Below the pieces are notes generated by a model. The model was not told the DNA's origin, ran no database searches, and saw only the letters and a list, made by a program, of their open reading frames with translations. A stretch of 40,794 nt of DNA from NCBI GenBank assembly GCA_017474285.1, contig JAFVHT010000030.1, positions 1 through 40,794 of the forward strand, given 5' to 3'. A program made the translations under genes and the position numbers. Source of the DNA: Acetobacter sp. Lineage in GTDB: Bacteria > Pseudomonadota > Alphaproteobacteria > Acetobacterales > Acetobacteraceae. This document shows, one piece after another, positions 16,906 through 26,924 of the stretch. How positions within the stretch are numbered: the stretch's first letter is position 1; the number at the start of each line of letters is the position of its first letter.

Positions 16906-17472
16906 ATGGAGAAAGATTTAAAAGCAAGCAACCCTATAAACGGGCCAGAGTTTATAACACCGTCTGTAGCTCCAACAACAGAGCAAAAAGAGCAAAACCT
17001 CTCTCATAGAGTCTATAATACACCGCGGAGCCTTGCTTCCCTTTTACCCAATGTAACAGCGGTGGCTTTTCGTCGTCGTTCCCCGATGGAAATCCAGATT
17101 TTAACCCGTTGGCGTGATATTGTTGGGGCAGAGATTGCCGCGTTGGCTTATCCTAAAAAATTATCTGCAAAAGTATTAACAATAGCCTGTTCTGGTCCTG
17201 TAGCGATGGAAATGCACTATAGGGCAGAAATGCTCATGGCACGTATCAATATGTGGAGTGGCACGACTCTTGTGGAAAGAGTACGTATTGTACAAGAACC
17301 GACAGGTACTAAAACAGAGTCTTTACAAACGCATAAACCGCCACATTCAAAAAATATTCTTTCCTTAGCAACAACGCGAACATATTCTTCCCACGATTTT
17401 CCTAAAAATTCTCTAGGTGAAGCGTTAGAATCTCTGAGCGCTGCAATAAAAGAAGATCAATTACATACTTAG
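16906..17472 (+). CDS. DUF721 protein, possible DciA-type helicase loader
   Basis: A protein of about 188 residues from the ATG at 16906. The open frame extends 25 codons further upstream but overlaps mutY, so the inner start is preferred. The core (about residues 40-125) fits the DUF721 pattern: RSLASLLPNVTAVAFRRR, then LTRWRDIVGAEIAALAYPKK, then ALTVACSG-like strands. DUF721 proteins in other bacteria (DciA) load the replicative helicase DnaB. Whether this one does so is an inference from the family. The C-terminal tail is polar and apparently disordered. The gene is divergent from mutY, sharing a very short promoter region. Confidence 0.75.
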   Translation: MEKDLKASNPINGPEFITPSVAPTTEQKEQNLSHRVYNTPRSLASLLPNVTAVAFRRRSPMEIQILTRWRDIVGAEIAALAYPKKLSAKVLTIACSGPVAMEMHYRAEMLMARINMWSGTTLVERVRIVQEPTGTKTESLQTHKPPHSKNILSLATTRTYSSHDFPKNSLGEALESLSAAIKEDQLHT

Positions 17473-17504
17473 CCTCTATAGTAAAAAAACATATTGAAGC
17501 ACAG

Positions 17505-18671
17505 TTAGAGGTGTGTAAGAAAACGTTGTGCTATGGCAACTTGTTTTTGTATCTCAAAATCTTTCACCTTCTTAAAACGATGAACCAATTCCTCAAAAAC
17601 CGCTTTTTCTTGTTCACGATCATGCAGCTTGCCAAACTCAATACCTTTGTTGAGTAAAGCCTTTACGACTTTGTTTTGTATCTCAAAACCTTGTGAATCC
17701 CCAAAGCGGCGTATGACTTCGTCATTTGCCGCAATGGCTTCCTGATAACGATGCAATTGGTCAAGGTTGTTCCCTTTGTTCAGAAAAGCGCCCGCTACAT
17801 ATTGTTGCATCATAGGGTTTGGCATATCTCCAAAACGATGAATCAATGTATCATATGTTGCAATAGCTTCCTGATAACGATGTAACTGATTAAGGGCTTT
17901 ACCCTTATTCACGAAAGCCCTTACTACTACAAATAATTGTATTGTAGGGTCTTGAGATTTTCCTAATAGGCGTATGACTTCATTATTAGCAGCGAGGGCT
18001 TCTTTATAACGATGCAAACGATCAAGGGCAAAGCCTTTGTTAAATAAAGCCATTGCTACTTGTTGTTGTAGAGCAAGGTCTTGTGACGTTCCAAAGCGGC
18101 GGATCACCTCATCATACATGGCAAGGGCTTTCTCATAACGATGTAACTGACCAAGGTCGCCACCCTTGTTGAGGAAAGCTCCTGCCACTTGTTGTTGGAT
18201 TGTCAGGTCTTGTGAGGTGCCAAAACGATGGATAAGCAGATCATTCGTTGCAAGGGCCTCCGCATAACGATGCAACTTACTCAGGTCAACCCCTTTATTG
18301 CGTAAAGCCATTGCGATTTGTTGTTGGATTATCAAGTTTTGTGAGGTGCCAAAACGATGGAGTAGCGCATCATATGTTGCAATGGCTTCCTTATAAGGAT
18401 GCGATTGGCTCAAAAACAAATTTGTAGTGTCAATATCATGACCCTTTTTAACGAAAGCTATGGCTACTTGTTGTTCTATAGAAAGGTTTTGTGACATACT
18501 AAAACGATGGATGATCTCATTCCAAACAGAAACAGCCTCTGCTCCGTTCCCTTGTTGATCAAGAACTAGTCCTTTATCCATAAGTGCTTTTATAGTGGAA
18601 TCTTGTACCGCATGTGAAAGGGCGGGATTAGAGAGCGAAGTTTCTGCTAAAGTAAGCGATGTGTCCCACAA
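17505..18671 (-). CDS. Tetratricopeptide-repeat protein (start unresolved)
   Basis: A protein made almost entirely of eight or so repeats of about 43 residues, each like LHRYEKALAMYDEVIRRFG followed by a QQQVAMALFNKG helix. This is a TPR-like solenoid and suggests a protein-protein scaffold. The listed start is a TTG. The frame stays open for over 50 more codons upstream with no ATG or GTG, and encodes a hydrophobic stretch (EFLSRVLLGVFNLCSV) at about 18680-18735 that looks like a signal or anchor. So the true N-terminus may be further upstream with a rare start codon, or the 5' end may have decayed. It is convergent with the DUF721 gene. No partner genes are adjacent. Confidence 0.7.
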   Translation of the reverse strand: MWDTSLTLAETSLSNPALSHAVQDSTIKALMDKGLVLDQQGNGAEAVSVWNEIIHRFSMSQNLSIEQQVAIAFVKKGHDIDTTNLFLSQSHPYKEAIATYDALLHRFGTSQNLIIQQQIAMALRNKGVDLSKLHRYAEALATNDLLIHRFGTSQDLTIQQQVAGAFLNKGGDLGQLHRYEKALAMYDEVIRRFGTSQDLALQQQVAMALFNKGFALDRLHRYKEALAANNEVIRLLGKSQDPTIQLFVVVRAFVNKGKALNQLHRYQEAIATYDTLIHRFGDMPNPMMQQYVAGAFLNKGNNLDQLHRYQEAIAANDEVIRRFGDSQGFEIQNKVVKALLNKGIEFGKLHDREQEKAVFEELVHRFKKVKDFEIQKQVAIAQRFLTHL

Positions 18672-18923
18672 TGTTGTCCCTCCCCATACACTGCACAGAT
18701 TGAATACCCCTAATAAAACCCGACTTAAAAATTCTTTTTTTGCACAATAACAAGCTCCCTCTTTCCGTCCCCTTTGACTTATTTTACTGAGTGGGTTGTC
18801 TACGGTGTGACGTCCATCAATAAGAAATTTTATACAATGACTGAAGACATTTTTTATTTTTATTTTTTGGTTCTTTTTATAACAATTTATATGATGCGGT
18901 GAGAGAGAAGGATTTTTCCGATT

Positions 18924-20228
18924 GTGTCAATAGGTAGAGTTGTGCCTAGGCGTTTTGAGAAAGGGTGTTTTTATAGAAGACGTCACCGTATTATAGGGCG
19001 CATCGCTCTTTTAGCCTTGGCGTCAGAGATACTTTCTGCCTGTGTTGCGCCTGTTCACTATACTTATCATCCTCCGGGTGCAGCCATGAATCCGTGGGGA
19101 CCGTATATTAGAGAAGCCTCACAACGTTTTTCTATTCCGCAGAGTTGGATTCGGGCTATTATGAATCAAGAATCAGGTGGGCACCAATATTTGCATGGTC
19201 ATCTCATTCGTTCGGTGCACGGCGCGGTAGGGCTTATGCAAATTAAGCCAGCAACCTATGAGATTCTTGCCCATCGTTATCATTTGGGACCAGATCCCTA
19301 CAACCCGCATGACAATATTATGGCAGGAAGCGGCTATATCCGCGAGCTCTACGATCACTTTGGTTCTCCTCTATTTGTGGCGGCTTATAATTGTGGTCCT
19401 CAATGTGTTGAGAATTATCGCCAACATGGTACCCCATTGCCTGATTATGCGCGCGCCTATCTTGCTGCTGTTGCCCCCCATTTGGGGGATAGTGTGCCTA
19501 TGGCGGCTCCAAATGCGTCCCCCAATACTGTACCAGTAGAGGTAGTACAAACACAGCCTAACGCTCAATCCAATATGGGGGGAGCAAATACACAGGACTC
19601 TATACAAAATGCCCTTCAGCAAGCGGCTCTTATAGGGCGTAGCGCTGATCAAGGAGGAAAAGTTTCGTCGCCCCCGCCTCGTTATACACCGTCTTATACG
19701 CAGCAACCGCAACCTTATAACGCGTCTTATAACGTGGCGAATACTTCCGGTACAGCAGGTGTTGCGCCTCCTATGGAAGCGAACCTTCCCCCACCACAGG
19801 GGGCGTCAGGGGGAATGGCACAAGCCCCACTTTCCCTAACCAAATCTACTATAACCCAACCTGCTACAGTTCAAGCGTTTTCGACGCAAAGAACCCCATC
19901 ACAATCATTCCCAACAACATCGGTTTCTATGGCGCAATCTTTAGTAGCGTCCCCATCTATTGTATGGAAATCAGTGCCCGGTACAGGAAACGTGATTATT
20001 CAAATAGGGGCTTTTTCAACGCCAGAACATGCACAAAAAGTTATTGCCCAAGCCCGCCGAGCCTCTAACGTGTTACAACATGCTGTTAGTCGTATTGATC
20101 GGGTGATGACTTCTCGCGGGGTTCCAGTGTGGCGTTCTCGCTTAACAGGCTTACCCAACGGGCAAGGGAATACAATTTGCTCTCTCTTGCGTCAAAAAGG
20201 GTTAACCTGTGTTACTGTGACGCAATAG
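18924..20228 (+). CDS. Lytic transglycosylase lipoprotein with C-terminal SPOR domain
   Basis: A 434-residue predicted outer-membrane lipoprotein. The long basic N-terminus (RRRHRIIGR) and hydrophobic segment end in lipobox LSAC with C40. The SLT domain (about 60-185) has catalytic E83 in MNQESGG, followed by GLMQIKPATY and AAYNCGP. It would cleave peptidoglycan glycan strands. A Pro/Gln/Ser-rich linker (about 190-345) leads to a SPOR domain (about 355-434, VIIQIGAFSTPEHAQKV) that binds denuded glycan at division sites. The combination resembles RlpA/septal enzymes. The start is GTG with an AGAAGGA ribosome binding site. It is divergent from the TPR gene. Confidence 0.88.
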   Translation: MSIGRVVPRRFEKGCFYRRRHRIIGRIALLALASEILSACVAPVHYTYHPPGAAMNPWGPYIREASQRFSIPQSWIRAIMNQESGGHQYLHGHLIRSVHGAVGLMQIKPATYEILAHRYHLGPDPYNPHDNIMAGSGYIRELYDHFGSPLFVAAYNCGPQCVENYRQHGTPLPDYARAYLAAVAPHLGDSVPMAAPNASPNTVPVEVVQTQPNAQSNMGGANTQDSIQNALQQAALIGRSADQGGKVSSPPPRYTPSYTQQPQPYNASYNVANTSGTAGVAPPMEANLPPPQGASGGMAQAPLSLTKSTITQPATVQAFSTQRTPSQSFPTTSVSMAQSLVASPSIVWKSVPGTGNVIIQIGAFSTPEHAQKVIAQARRASNVLQHAVSRIDRVMTSRGVPVWRSRLTGLPNGQGNTICSLLRQKGLTCVTVTQ

Positions 20229-20387
20229 GGGGACGCAATAGAGGCTTAAGCTATTTTGTAGAAACGGGAAAGATAGACGAAAGCACAATTATTCTATATG
20301 AATAACTTTATACGAACATTTAAGGGATAGTTTGTAAATTTTAGAGAGAAAAACTGTTCTCATTATACTGGAGTTATACTTTATACC

Positions 20388-20873
20388 ATGTCGCGTTATT
20401 CCGCAGTGCGCTACGCTAGCCTTATGATTGTTATGGGTGTTAGCTTGAGCGCGTGTTCCTTTTTCTCCCATAGAGAGAATAATACGCTTGCTACCCCGCG
20501 CCGTCAGCTTTTATCCGAAGACCGTGGGGCTTCTGGGGGTGTTGCGACATTAAAAGATAATGTTAACACGTATTTGTGGCGTGCTACTCTTGATATACTT
20601 TCTTTTATGCCAATTTCTATGGCAGATGCAAAAGGTGGTGTTATTCTTACAGATTGGTACACGCTACCTGCCGTTCATGATGAACGTTTTAAGATAACGG
20701 CTTTTATTTTAAGTCGTTATTTGCGTTCCGATGCTTTGCGTTTGAGTGTGTTTCGTCAAGTCAAAGAAGGGGATAAATGGGTTGATACACCGCCTGCCCC
20801 TGATACAGCTTCAGATATTGCGGCACGTATTCTCTCCCGTGCGCGTAAATTACATCTTGATAACAATAAATAA
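20388..20873 (+). CDS. DUF3576 lipoprotein
   Basis: A 161-residue predicted lipoprotein: lipobox SLSAC with C23. A DUF3576-like domain fills residues about 55-155, including LWRATLDILSFMPI and GGVILTDWYTLP. The family has no settled function, but in alphaproteobacteria it is commonly found just before leuS, lptE and holA, as here. The domain resembles small outer-membrane or periplasmic folds. The gene lies 63 bases before leuS. Confidence 0.82.
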   Translation: MSRYSAVRYASLMIVMGVSLSACSFFSHRENNTLATPRRQLLSEDRGASGGVATLKDNVNTYLWRATLDILSFMPISMADAKGGVILTDWYTLPAVHDERFKITAFILSRYLRSDALRLSVFRQVKEGDKWVDTPPAPDTASDIAARILSRARKLHLDNNK

Positions 20874-20936
20874 TATGTTTTTAGCGTCTATTCGTTCGAG
20901 CGTGTTTTTCTCAAATTCTCCTATAAGGAATTTCTA

Positions 20937-23690
20937 GTGTCTCACACCTCTTCTTCCGAGTCAGTTTTATCTTCTCTCTCTTTATCGTATGATTTTCAGT
21001 GTGTTGAGCCTAAATGGCAGGCTGCGTGGGAAAAATCAGGTGTGTTTTCTGTGCCTGATGTGCCGCCTGCGCATCAACCTAAATATTATGTATTAGAAAT
21101 GTTCCCTTATCCTTCAGGGCAGTTGCATATGGGACATGTGCGTAATTATGCCCTTGGAGATGTCATTGCCCGTTATAAACGGGCACAAGGGTTTTGTGTG
21201 TTGCACCCTATGGGATGGGATGCGTTTGGGTTACCTGCTGAAAATGCTGCACGTGAGCGAGGTGTTCACCCTAAAGAGTGGACATTAGCCAATATTGAGT
21301 CAATGCGTGTGACTTTAAAACGATTAGGGTTTTCTCTTAATTGGGAGCGGGAAATAGCCACGTGTTTACCCGAATATTATGGGCAACAACAAAAATTGTT
21401 TCTTGATTTTATGAAAGTGGGACTCGTAGAACGGCACGAAAGTTGGGTTAATTGGGACCCTGTGGATCAAACTGTGCTCGCTAATGAACAAGTGGTTGAG
21501 GGCAGAGGGTGGCGTTCAGGGGCGCTTATTGAAAAAAAGAAGCTCTCACAATGGTTTTTACGGATTACAGACTACGCGGAAGATTTGTTAAAGGGACTAC
21601 AAGCTCTTGATCGTTGGCCAGAGCGTGTTAAAACCATGCAAGAGCGATGGATTGGTCGTTCGGAGGGGGCTAAAATACGCTTTCCTCTTTGTAAACCGCC
21701 CTCTTCATTACCGCAAAATTTGCATAATGTTACTGTTTTTACAACGCGCCCCGATACTCTTTTTGGGATGTCATTTTTAGCGATTGCTGCTGATCATCCT
21801 TTGGCTTTGTGGGTTGCAGAACAAAATCCCAAAGCGGCAGAATTTGTGGCAGAATGCCAACGCCTCGGCACGTCGGTTGAATCGGTAGAAACAGCCCCTA
21901 AAAGAGGGTTTAATACAGGGTTACGCGTTTCTCATCCTTTTTTAGACACGGAATTTCCGATTTGGATTGCGAATTTTGTGTTAATGGATTACGGCACAGG
22001 GGCTTTATTTGGCTGCCCCGCGAGCGATCAGCGTGATTTGGATTTTGCCCGTTACTATAACCTCCCTGTAACGCCTGTTGTTCTTCCCCCACAAACCGAA
22101 CAAGCGACTTATCGTATTGAAACGCAGGCTTATACTGGCGATGGTCACCTTATCAATTCCGATTTTCTGAACGGACTAACCCCGCAAGAAGCGCGTTCTG
22201 TGGTCATAGAACGACTGAAAGAACAAGGGATTGGGGAAAAAGTCGTGCATTGGCGTTTGCGGGATTGGGGGATTTCGCGCCAAAGATATTGGGGTTGTCC
22301 TATTCCAATTATTCATTGCCCTACATGCGGTGCGGTGCCTGTACCGGAAAACCAACTTCCTGTGACATTACCCGATGATGTGAGTTTTGATAAACCGGGG
22401 AATCCGTTAGATCATCATCCGCATTGGAAACACACAACTTGTCCCGTTTGTAGCAAACCCGCGACAAGAGAAACCGATACTTTCGATACGTTTGTCGATA
22501 GTTCATGGTATTTTGCTCGTTTTACAGCTCCTCACGCGCTAACGCCAACAGTACCTGATGCTGTTAATGGGTGGCTTGCGGTGGATCAATATATCGGCGG
22601 GATTGAACATGCTATTTTACACCTGCTCTATGCGCGCTTTTTTACACGGGCGATGCACCGTGCAGGGCATGTTGGCATTGATGAACCTTTCGCGGGCTTG
22701 TTTACTCAAGGTATGGTGAGTCATGAAAGTTATAAAGACCAAGCAGGACAGTGGGTGTATCCAGATGAGGTAGAACGTACCTCTCAGGGCGCTATACACC
22801 GCATGACTGGGGAATCGTTGACGATTGGGCGCGTTGAAAAAATGTCTAAATCGAAACGAAACACGGTAGCACCTGCCGCGATTATTGATCGTTTTGGTGC
22901 AGATACAGCGCGGTGGTTTGTTCTTTCTGATAGTCCGCCTGAACGTGATATGGAATGGACAGAGGCTGGGGTTTCAGGGGCAGGGCGTTTTGTACAACGT
23001 CTTTTCCGTTCGGTGTGTGGCGTTGCCGCAGAAAATAATGAAATTTTAAATAGTGAAATTTTAAGTAGCGAAGCCTTAACAAAAACTCTAACGGAGTCCT
23101 CTCAGTCAGAGTCTGCTCAACAATCCGCGACAAATGAAGCGGCAGAGTCATTGCGCCGTATGACGCACCGCACTATTGTTGCTGTAACAGAGGCATTAGA
23201 ACATTTTGCGATAAATGTTGCTGTTGCCCGTATTCATGAACTGACGTCTGCTCTTATAGCAACAGATAACCTTACAGATAACTTTGCCGAACAAAACACT
23301 AAAAACACGCAAGAGGAACCTCTTAAAGACTCTCTTGCTTTAGCGCGTTTTGAGTGTGCACGCACACTTTGCCTTTTATGTGCACCAATGATGCCCCATT
23401 TGGCAGAGGAAATGTTTTCTCGCCTTTGTCCTCATGAAGGGCTTGTTGCCTCTCAACCTTGGCCTAAAGCAGATCCTCAATGGCTTACGGTGACACGGGT
23501 GACCATGGCGGTACAAATCTTAGGCAAATTACGCGGTACTATTGACGCTATTCCCGATGAAGAGCCGGCTGTTGTTATTGCCCGTGCACAAGCGCAGCCT
23601 CATGTTGCCCGTTTTTTAGAAGGAAAAAAAATCATTAAAACTATCCACGTGCCCAATCGTATCGTTAATTTTGTGGTTAAAGACGCATGA
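20937..23690 (+). CDS. leuS: Leucyl-tRNA synthetase
   Basis: A class I aminoacyl-tRNA synthetase of 917 residues, somewhat longer than the usual 860-880. The HIGH-type motif is HMGH (64-67) and the KMSKS motif is at 635-639. The connective editing domain contains TTRPDTLFG, with the conserved threonines for hydrolysis of mischarged tRNA, and CP-CP cysteines at about 462-505 suggest a zinc site. Extra Ser/Glu/Thr-rich segments lie between KMSKS and the anticodon-binding domain. The start is GTG after an AAGGAA ribosome binding site. The stop overlaps lptE (ATGA). Confidence 0.97.
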   Translation: MSHTSSSESVLSSLSLSYDFQCVEPKWQAAWEKSGVFSVPDVPPAHQPKYYVLEMFPYPSGQLHMGHVRNYALGDVIARYKRAQGFCVLHPMGWDAFGLPAENAARERGVHPKEWTLANIESMRVTLKRLGFSLNWEREIATCLPEYYGQQQKLFLDFMKVGLVERHESWVNWDPVDQTVLANEQVVEGRGWRSGALIEKKKLSQWFLRITDYAEDLLKGLQALDRWPERVKTMQERWIGRSEGAKIRFPLCKPPSSLPQNLHNVTVFTTRPDTLFGMSFLAIAADHPLALWVAEQNPKAAEFVAECQRLGTSVESVETAPKRGFNTGLRVSHPFLDTEFPIWIANFVLMDYGTGALFGCPASDQRDLDFARYYNLPVTPVVLPPQTEQATYRIETQAYTGDGHLINSDFLNGLTPQEARSVVIERLKEQGIGEKVVHWRLRDWGISRQRYWGCPIPIIHCPTCGAVPVPENQLPVTLPDDVSFDKPGNPLDHHPHWKHTTCPVCSKPATRETDTFDTFVDSSWYFARFTAPHALTPTVPDAVNGWLAVDQYIGGIEHAILHLLYARFFTRAMHRAGHVGIDEPFAGLFTQGMVSHESYKDQAGQWVYPDEVERTSQGAIHRMTGESLTIGRVEKMSKSKRNTVAPAAIIDRFGADTARWFVLSDSPPERDMEWTEAGVSGAGRFVQRLFRSVCGVAAENNEILNSEILSSEALTKTLTESSQSESAQQSATNEAAESLRRMTHRTIVAVTEALEHFAINVAVARIHELTSALIATDNLTDNFAEQNTKNTQEEPLKDSLALARFECARTLCLLCAPMMPHLAEEMFSRLCPHEGLVASQPWPKADPQWLTVTRVTMAVQILGKLRGTIDAIPDEEPAVVIARAQAQPHVARFLEGKKIIKTIHVPNRIVNFVVKDA

Positions 23691-24472
23691 AACTTCTCAA
23701 TACTGCTCCCAAAAATCCTCGTAAAATATTGCCCATTCATCAAAAAAGCAAACGATTCTCCTCGCGTTGGGCTTCATTTTGTATGCTTGCGATGATGTCT
23801 GTTGCGCTTTCTATGACTCTTTCAGGCTGTGGGTTTCACTCTCTCTATGGCACAGATGTCAATAATAGTACTGTGTCTGAAGACCTCAAAGATATTTACG
23901 TTGCTCGAATCCCCGATCGTGTTGGGCAGGAACTTCGGGAGGCTCTACAACAAAAAATGGCTGCTGATGGATCACAAAATATACATCGCTATGTTTTAAA
24001 AGTTCAGCCTACTTTTAATGCAGAAAATGTTGATATTCACACCGATAACACATCGGGGTGGACACGTCTTGTTGGGCGAGCGCATTGGCAGCTTTTTACA
24101 GTTGCCAAGCGGCCTAAACTGCTTGCTCAAGGTAATTCACGTGTTTTAGATGGGTATACAGTAACTTATGCGGAACCTTTTGCGCAACAACTTAACGATG
24201 AAACGGCTATGGACCGTATGGCGCATGCTTTAGGGGCGGATATTACCCAACAAGTGGCGGCATGGTTTCGTACAGGGGTAAAAGAAGACGGAGAGGAATC
24301 TGTAGACATAGCAAAATCGCAACCTTTTACCTCGCCATCATCGCAAATGTTCTACCCTGTACCAAATGCTATGCCGGGCGCTTATGGGCAGAATACTATG
24401 ATACAAGCGGGGGAAGATGGAGTGCCAAGTATTGCCTCTGGGCGTTTAGCGGTAGGAGCAGGACGTTTTTAA
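23687..24472 (+). CDS. lptE: LPS assembly lipoprotein LptE
   Basis: LptE plugs and helps assemble the LptD barrel that inserts LPS in the outer leaflet. The 261-residue protein has a basic N-terminus, a hydrophobic core, and lipobox LSGC with C48, followed by GFHSLYG, the typical start of mature LptE (GFxLRG-like). The core domain occupies about 55-200; the last 60 residues are a Pro/Gly/Ser-rich tail that most LptE proteins lack. The start overlaps leuS by 4 bases, and holA follows 60 bases downstream, matching the widely kept leuS-lptE-holA order. Confidence 0.88.
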   Translation: MKLLNTAPKNPRKILPIHQKSKRFSSRWASFCMLAMMSVALSMTLSGCGFHSLYGTDVNNSTVSEDLKDIYVARIPDRVGQELREALQQKMAADGSQNIHRYVLKVQPTFNAENVDIHTDNTSGWTRLVGRAHWQLFTVAKRPKLLAQGNSRVLDGYTVTYAEPFAQQLNDETAMDRMAHALGADITQQVAAWFRTGVKEDGEESVDIAKSQPFTSPSSQMFYPVPNAMPGAYGQNTMIQAGEDGVPSIASGRLAVGAGRF

Positions 24473-24532
24473 GGCGTGTTGAGGGGATAGGGGTATAAAA
24501 GCCGTATAAAACGCCTATAAACGTATAAAATA

Positions 24533-25591
24533 ATGAAAATAGACGCTAAAACTTTGTCCCGTGTTATGGCAAATCCTACGGCGTGGCGTGTCATTCTTTT
24601 CCATGGTGACGATATGGGATTGATTCAAGAACGCGCGCAAGCGGTTGTTAAAACCGCTTTGGGTCAAGATAAAAACAATAAAAGCGATGATCCTTTTCGT
24701 ATAGCGATTCTTGATAAAGAAACACATTCCAACCTTGAAGAGGAAGCTACAGCGCTTTCGTTGATAGGGGGGAGGCGCGTTGTTCGTGTGCGTGACAGTG
24801 CCGATTCCCTTGTGCCTGCATTACAGGCGGTTTTAGCGATAGAATCTCACTCTGCCTCTCAAGAAACACTTGTGGTATTAGAGGCACATAGCTTACCTGC
24901 GCGCTCCAAATTACGCGTTCTTATGGAGGAACGAAAAGACTGTGCTTCTGTGGGGTGTTACCCTGAAGAAGGGCGTACTCTTGAGGAAACAATGGCGCAA
25001 ATTCTTAAAGCCCGCCATGTGGATATTCAGCCTGAGGCGTTGCGGTGGTTAAGCACACAACTCGGATCGCACCGCGCGATTATACGGAGTGAAATGGAAA
25101 AATTAGCCCTTTATGCCAATGATTCAGGTACAATAACACTTGAGGATGTACGCGCGTGTATTGGTGATAGTGGACAAGCTACATTAGAAGAAGCCGCTTT
25201 TGCGGCAACAGAGGGAAAACGTATTGAAGCTGATCGCGCTCTTGAACGCGCGTTAGCCGAAGGTACTGGCGCAGTGCCCGTGATTCGGGCGTTTTTAACG
25301 CATATACAGCGGTTACGGCGTGTGCGGGCTGCTCTGGAGTCGGGTGTAGAGAAAACAGCAGCCTTAAAAACCTTACGTCCGCCTGTATTTTTTAAGCGTG
25401 TGCCGAGTTTTGAACGTGCTTTAAGTATTTGGACAGTACCAGCACTCACACAAGAAACCACGACATGGCAAGCGTTAGAAGTGGCATGTAAACAAACAGG
25501 AGCACCTGATCTTTTATTATGCCGTCGGCAAGTTGCTACATTGGCAGCGCGTGCAGCATATAATTTCAAACAAAAAGGACGACGTTTTTAA
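24533..25591 (+). CDS. holA: DNA polymerase III delta subunit
   Basis: HolA opens the beta clamp as part of the clamp loader. It has 352 residues. The N-terminal part shows the family pattern WRVILFHGDDMGLIQERA (about 19-36) and LSLIGGRRVVRVRDS. The C-terminal collar region (about 210-345) contains the QRLRRVRAALESG helix. Position after lptE is typical. The next gene is 223 bases away, so holA probably ends this operon. Confidence 0.93.
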   Translation: MKIDAKTLSRVMANPTAWRVILFHGDDMGLIQERAQAVVKTALGQDKNNKSDDPFRIAILDKETHSNLEEEATALSLIGGRRVVRVRDSADSLVPALQAVLAIESHSASQETLVVLEAHSLPARSKLRVLMEERKDCASVGCYPEEGRTLEETMAQILKARHVDIQPEALRWLSTQLGSHRAIIRSEMEKLALYANDSGTITLEDVRACIGDSGQATLEEAAFAATEGKRIEADRALERALAEGTGAVPVIRAFLTHIQRLRRVRAALESGVEKTAALKTLRPPVFFKRVPSFERALSIWTVPALTQETTTWQALEVACKQTGAPDLLLCRRQVATLAARAAYNFKQKGRRF

Positions 25592-25732
25592 ATTTTTTTG
25601 AGAGGAATATGAAAAACTTTCGTAAAAAACATGAAAAGAGTCTAAAATAGGTCTCTTAAAGACTATTTCTTAAAATATTTAAAGTTTAGTTAAAAAATAG
25701 ACTTGTCAAACAACATAATATAGACTACAAGC

Positions 25733-25755
25733 TGTATATGTATATGTATATGTAT
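25733..25755 (+). repeat. TGTATA hexamer repeat, nearly four copies
   Basis: TGTATA is repeated at 25733, 25739 and 25745, followed by a partial copy TGTAT. It ends about 60 bases before the start of the capsule-export gene, in the likely promoter zone. A change of copy number would alter promoter spacing by six bases. Confidence 0.7.
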
Positions 25756-25814
25756 TGTTATCTTTTATAATAGGATATGGTTTTGTTAAGTATATTATTG
25801 GATAAGGGTATATC

Positions 25815-26873
25815 GTGATAGACGTGCGTGATCAAATTTTTTATAAAAGGCGGCTCTTTTGGTGGGTCTGTGGGGGACCTTCTTTGTGTGCGGCGTTTTA
25901 CTTTTTTATTTGGGCAACGCCACGTTATCAAAGTGTAAGTATTTTACGGGTTTATGAATATGGCGGTGCGGCAGCGGACGGTGGTGGTGCGGCAGCTATG
26001 ATGGGGGGGGGAGGTGGTTTTTCCGGGGCTTATGTTTTAAAAGACATTATTGGAAGCTGGGAATGTTTCCATGCTATGGACCCAAAAGCACTTGCGGCTG
26101 AGTGGCGGAAAACGGATTTGTTTACCCGTTTTGGTGGTGTGCGCACATTACTTTCTCATAACCAAATGTGGTTATGGCGGTATTATCGTGCTCATGTTCA
26201 TGCAAAAATTGATAAATATTCTGGTATGGTTATCCTCAAAGTTGATGGAGTTGACCCTGGTTTTGTTTATCATACGTCACAACATGCAATAAATTATGCT
26301 AAAGACAAATTAAGCCTTGCTGGGGTTGATGCCTATTTGCGGGAACGCAAAAAAATGGAATCTCACTTGGTTCTTGATCGACAAAATTTAGCGCGTGATT
26401 TGCATGCTATGGGTGCATTTCAAAAACAATATGGTATTGCAGATTATAATGTCCTGTACACAGATACCCTTAACCTTATTACGAAATTTCAAGGGCAAAG
26501 AGTCTCTTTAGAAAGTCGGGGTAATGTTGCACAGGCTTTTGCACAAAAATCGCAAGAATTGGCGATTGTTAAAATCCAGCTGGCAACGATTGATAAAAAT
26601 ATTGAAAAACAAAAAGAATTTATCCTCAAAAATATGGCACCTATATATGAAAAATTTTCTTACCTTGCGGCGAAGATTAAAGAGGATGCCACAGTTATTA
26701 AACTTGATAACGCTAGTGTTCAGACGATTGATCAAATGGCTATTAGCAATTCCTTTCATATTGATGTCATTCAAGCACCTCAAGAACCAACAGATCCGAC
26801 CTTGCCTTATGCTTTGTTATGGACAGTGGTTACTTTTGGCGTAAGCTGGTTGCTTTACCTCATTGTTAAGTAA
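25815..26873 (+). CDS. KpsE/BexC/CtrB-like capsule export inner-membrane protein
   Basis: A 352-residue bitopic membrane protein of the polysaccharide co-polymerase type. TM helices lie near both ends (about 14-32 and 329-350), with a long periplasmic coiled coil between them (about 165-300). RYQSVSILRVYEY after the first helix and PTDPTLPYALLW before the second fit KpsE/CtrB. These proteins link the inner-membrane exporter to the outer-membrane channel. A Gly/Ala-rich insert at about 50-72 is encoded by DNA with a nine-G run. The start is GTG at 25815. The following gene encodes the matching outer-membrane channel. No kpsM/kpsT-like ABC transporter genes are in the window. Confidence 0.82.
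   Translation: MIDVRDQIFYKRRLFWWVCGGPSLCAAFYFFIWATPRYQSVSILRVYEYGGAAADGGGAAAMMGGGGGFSGAYVLKDIIGSWECFHAMDPKALAAEWRKTDLFTRFGGVRTLLSHNQMWLWRYYRAHVHAKIDKYSGMVILKVDGVDPGFVYHTSQHAINYAKDKLSLAGVDAYLRERKKMESHLVLDRQNLARDLHAMGAFQKQYGIADYNVLYTDTLNLITKFQGQRVSLESRGNVAQAFAQKSQELAIVKIQLATIDKNIEKQKEFILKNMAPIYEKFSYLAAKIKEDATVIKLDNASVQTIDQMAISNSFHIDVIQAPQEPTDPTLPYALLWTVVTFGVSWLLYLIVK
26003..26011 (+). repeat. G9 homopolymer inside the KpsE-like gene
   Basis: Nine consecutive G lie inside the codons for the glycine-rich insert (MMGGGGGFSG, around residue 64-72). A gain or loss of one base would cut the protein early, so the tract is a possible slipped-strand switch or a sequencing risk point. Confidence 0.8.
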
Positions 26874-26924
26874 AACTGTATCAGTCACTCTAAAATTATT
26901 GATGAAATCATACGGGAAAAAGAG

